From: Candidatus Apopatosoma intestinale
GTDB lineage: Bacteria > Bacillota > Clostridia > Oscillospirales > CAG-272
Length of the DNA stretch: 14,615 nt
Direction of reading: 5' to 3'
Assembly: GCA_018064545.1 (NCBI GenBank)
Contig: JAGHUY010000098.1
Span: forward strand, 1-14,615
Both the position numbers and the translations under genes were made by a program. The notes beneath the pieces were generated by a model that had not been told where the DNA came from, did no database searches, and saw only the letters and a list, made by a program, of their open reading frames with translations. This document shows, piece after piece, positions 12,556 to 14,615 of this stretch (positions are counted from its first letter, which is position 1; each line of letters opens with the position of its first letter).

Positions 12556-14615
12556 TTATTGAATCAACCCGAGTCCGTCCATCCAGTACAGGACGTGGGA
12601 GGCAAAGCCGTGGTTGCAACTGGCGGAGTCCATCTCGTTTTCCCACAGCGTGCCGGTCTGTTCGGCCATTTTGACAAAATATCCTTTGATATTTTCGATC
12701 AGTTTTTCATGCTCGCCGTACCGCCAGAGCAGTTCAAGGCGCAGATAATTGCCGATAAAGGCGTTGGCGGGGTAAACCTCCGGCCATTTGGCGTCCGCTT
12801 TGAGGTTCGGCCAGTCTCTCGGTATGACGCGCCCGGGGCCGAAATCGTGAAGCAGTCTTTCCCAGAGTTCCGGCCTCGTCTCGGGTGTCGCGACGTCGCA
12901 GAAAAACGCGTAATACTGGCAACTCTCCGTGAATTTGCCGGAAAGATGCGCGCGCCCGTCCTCCCCGTATACGGCGTTGTCGCAGTAAAAGCCGTGATCG
13001 GTAAAGGACTGTTCGTTGATGACGCGGCAGAGACGGTCTGCCTTTTCGGAGAGTGCCGGATCGCCGTAGAGGGAAGCCACGGCGCGGAGCGTCTTCGCGT
13101 AGAGCATATTGGTCGGGTAGTTGACATCCTGCGTGAGTTTGTTGGATTCCGACCATTCCACAAAGACCCATTTTTCCAGTTTTTCCAGAAGCCCGTCGGT
13201 GTTTTCAAACGGCTTAAAATAGTCGAGAAGCCCGTAAACTTTATCCTTTGCTTCGATTGCAAATGTCCGGTCGCCGGTGCGTCCGACGTATTCTTCCAGT
13301 TCCAGAACGAGGAACATCGCCCAGTTCGGAATGAAATTCCCGTCGTTGTGGTCGCCCGGATAGCACATCGGGAACATTCCTTTCGGCACGTCACGGAACG
13401 TGTCCGGCAGGAAAAAGTTTTCAAGGAAATTGTGCTCGACTTCGCTCTTTCCGGTCAGAACCTTTTCGACGCGCGACGTAAAGAAACTGTCGCACAGCCA
13501 TCCGGCGCGTTCGCGGGACGGACAGTCCATGTAGATCGTAAAAGTGTTCTGACGGTAGGTCTGTACGGCCGCGTCAAAAATCTTTTGCAGATCAGGGTCA
13601 CGCCCGGTATATCGGCGACCGGTCGCCTCGGCACCGAAAAAGCGGAGCGAAACGTCCGTGACCGTAAAACGCCCTTTCAGCGCAAAGAGCCGCAGGACGG
13701 ACAGGGAATAGGGTTCAAAAGTGGACAGCACGTAATCGCCTTTTTTCAGCCGCCACAAAAGACAGTTGCACGACATCCGGCGATAGTTGATCTTGTTTCC
13801 CTCGCTCAGATATTCGTCAAAGGTGATAAAGACCTCCGAATCCTCGTCACAGGAGATCGACAGGCAGACCTCGCCGGTGTATTCCCGCCCGAACGAGTAG
13901 GTCAGCGCCTCTCCGGCGGCAAGCGCCTCGTTTCCGGGTGCGCGGTTTTCCGACACGGAGGACAGAATGTCCAGATTCCGCGCCAAGAGTGCCGTATCCG
14001 ACGTGACGTCGGCCGTCTCAAAATGTTTGTAGGTGGGATGAGCGGGGCGGCGGATCCAATAGGGATAGAGAAAATCCGACCGGTGGTCGCCGAAGGCAAA
14101 CGTCTCGCGGGAGAGAAGCGTTTCGGCCGGGATCGTCTCATAGACGTTCAGAGCACAGCCGCGGGCAATGAAAGTCTTGCCCTCCGTCTTTTCAAGCGTA
14201 ACGGTCGGGAAAACGTTGCCAATCTCCGGCTCCGTCTCCCATTCCGCCAGCTCCGGCGTCATGTTATACGTTTCGCAGAATGTGCGCTGAAAACTGTACC
14301 GCAGGGCTTTTTCCTCGTGCTCGTCGCAGACGCGGCAGACAAAACCGTCCCATCCGGTGGCGGCCGTCACCGTGCCGTTTTCCCGCACTTCCGCGCAGAG
14401 AAACGACGGCTGGTTGAGATGATAGAACGAGTTGGCGTTATATCCCGCGACCGTTACGGTCACGACGTTTTTCTCATTTTGACATAATCCGTCGAGCGGA
14501 ATCTCATCCACCCGATAAAACCCGTGCGCCGAACGCGCCGGGCCGAATGCCGCAAACCGACCGTTTACGCGCACGACGTAGGCCGACGAACCGGTCAGAG
14601 CAAGGACTGCCCCGG
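12556..14615 (-). CDS. GH78 alpha-L-rhamnosidase-like glycoside hydrolase (N-terminus outside window)
   Basis: The frame stays open to the window edge, so the first residues are missing; 685 residues are visible. GH78 enzymes remove terminal alpha-L-rhamnose from glycans or glycosides. The visible order is an N-terminal beta-sandwich part beginning YVVRVNGRFAAFGPARSAHGFY (the usual 'lectin-like' lead-in), further beta domains, then the (alpha/alpha)6-barrel with its signature DCPSRERAGW at about residues 363-372 from the window edge. VEWSESN and QDVNYPTNMLYAKTLR follow, and a helical C-terminus that reads to the stop. The signature is close to DCPxRxExxGW of the rhamnosidase six-hairpin domain, but the substrate may differ. 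A signal peptide cannot be judged. A 14-base gap links it to the GNAT gene. Confidence 0.85.
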   Translation of the reverse strand, partial: GAVLALTGSSAYVVRVNGRFAAFGPARSAHGFYRVDEIPLDGLCQNEKNVVTVTVAGYNANSFYHLNQPSFLCAEVRENGTVTAATGWDGFVCRVCDEHEEKALRYSFQRTFCETYNMTPELAEWETEPEIGNVFPTVTLEKTEGKTFIARGCALNVYETIPAETLLSRETFAFGDHRSDFLYPYWIRRPAHPTYKHFETADVTSDTALLARNLDILSSVSENRAPGNEALAAGEALTYSFGREYTGEVCLSISCDEDSEVFITFDEYLSEGNKINYRRMSCNCLLWRLKKGDYVLSTFEPYSLSVLRLFALKGRFTVTDVSLRFFGAEATGRRYTGRDPDLQKIFDAAVQTYRQNTFTIYMDCPSRERAGWLCDSFFTSRVEKVLTGKSEVEHNFLENFFLPDTFRDVPKGMFPMCYPGDHNDGNFIPNWAMFLVLELEEYVGRTGDRTFAIEAKDKVYGLLDYFKPFENTDGLLEKLEKWVFVEWSESNKLTQDVNYPTNMLYAKTLRAVASLYGDPALSEKADRLCRVINEQSFTDHGFYCDNAVYGEDGRAHLSGKFTESCQYYAFFCDVATPETRPELWERLLHDFGPGRVIPRDWPNLKADAKWPEVYPANAFIGNYLRLELLWRYGEHEKLIENIKGYFVKMAEQTGTLWENEMDSASCNHGFASHVLYWMDGLGLIQ

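Noticed and set aside
12535..14487. 650-codon open frame on the plus strand
   Set aside because: It lies opposite the rhamnosidase-like gene and its protein has no recognisable family motif and Arg/Val/Phe-rich composition; a shadow of a GC-rich gene.

Overview
The window looks like chromosomal DNA from an uncultivated or gut-type Firmicute (class Clostridia). The reasons are a dnaX-ybaB-recR block of the Firmicutes type, strong purine-rich ribosome sites, dense translational coupling, moderately high GC in coding DNA, and an AT-rich intergenic region with a consensus sigma-A promoter. No species can be named from sequence alone. The genes form two convergent groups that meet at a bidirectional terminator near 3191-3246.

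Plus strand, 1-3184: a housekeeping operon. It holds the 3' end of dnaX (clamp-loader tau/gamma subunit), the YbaB/EbfC nucleoid-associated protein, RecR, a short DivIVA-like coiled-coil protein, and a uroporphyrinogen-decarboxylase-superfamily protein that is probably not HemE. Three of the four junctions are 4-base ATGA overlaps. The fourth (ybaB-recR) carries a small hairpin containing the recR ribosome site.

Minus strand, 11976 down to 3277: the most interesting part. A consensus extended -10 promoter drives a 45-codon gene for a short peptide ending in DIVAASEEPEPEPP. It is followed by a PqqD-like protein, an ATP-grasp/nucleotidyltransferase fusion, an HPr-kinase-like protein, a fusion of an S24/S26-type peptidase domain with a GT61 glycosyltransferase, UDP-galactopyranose mutase (Glf), an unrecognised polytopic membrane protein, and a UbiA-family prenyltransferase resembling decaprenyl-phosphate phosphoribosyltransferases. 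From the ATP-grasp fusion to UbiA, every junction is an overlap or a gap of at most 5 bases. A 13-bp inverted repeat lies between the PqqD gene and the rest. The first half uses parts known from ribosomally made peptide (RiPP) clusters such as phosphorylated lasso peptides (PqqD recognition domain, HPr-kinase-like enzyme, PF14907-type nucleotidyltransferase). No lasso cyclase or B2 leader peptidase is present. The second half resembles galactofuranose/pentofuranose surface-glycan synthesis. My hypothesis is a peptide-modifying system tied to cell-surface glycan assembly; the link between the halves is inferred from gene order only.

Minus strand, 14615 down to 12029: a separate unit upstream. 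It contains a GH78 alpha-L-rhamnosidase-like protein, cut by the window edge, and a GNAT acetyltransferase with its own weak terminator. The longest stretch without a gene is about 170 bases (11856-12028) and holds the cassette promoter and 5' leader. I saw no tRNA, rRNA, CRISPR, insertion sequence or origin.
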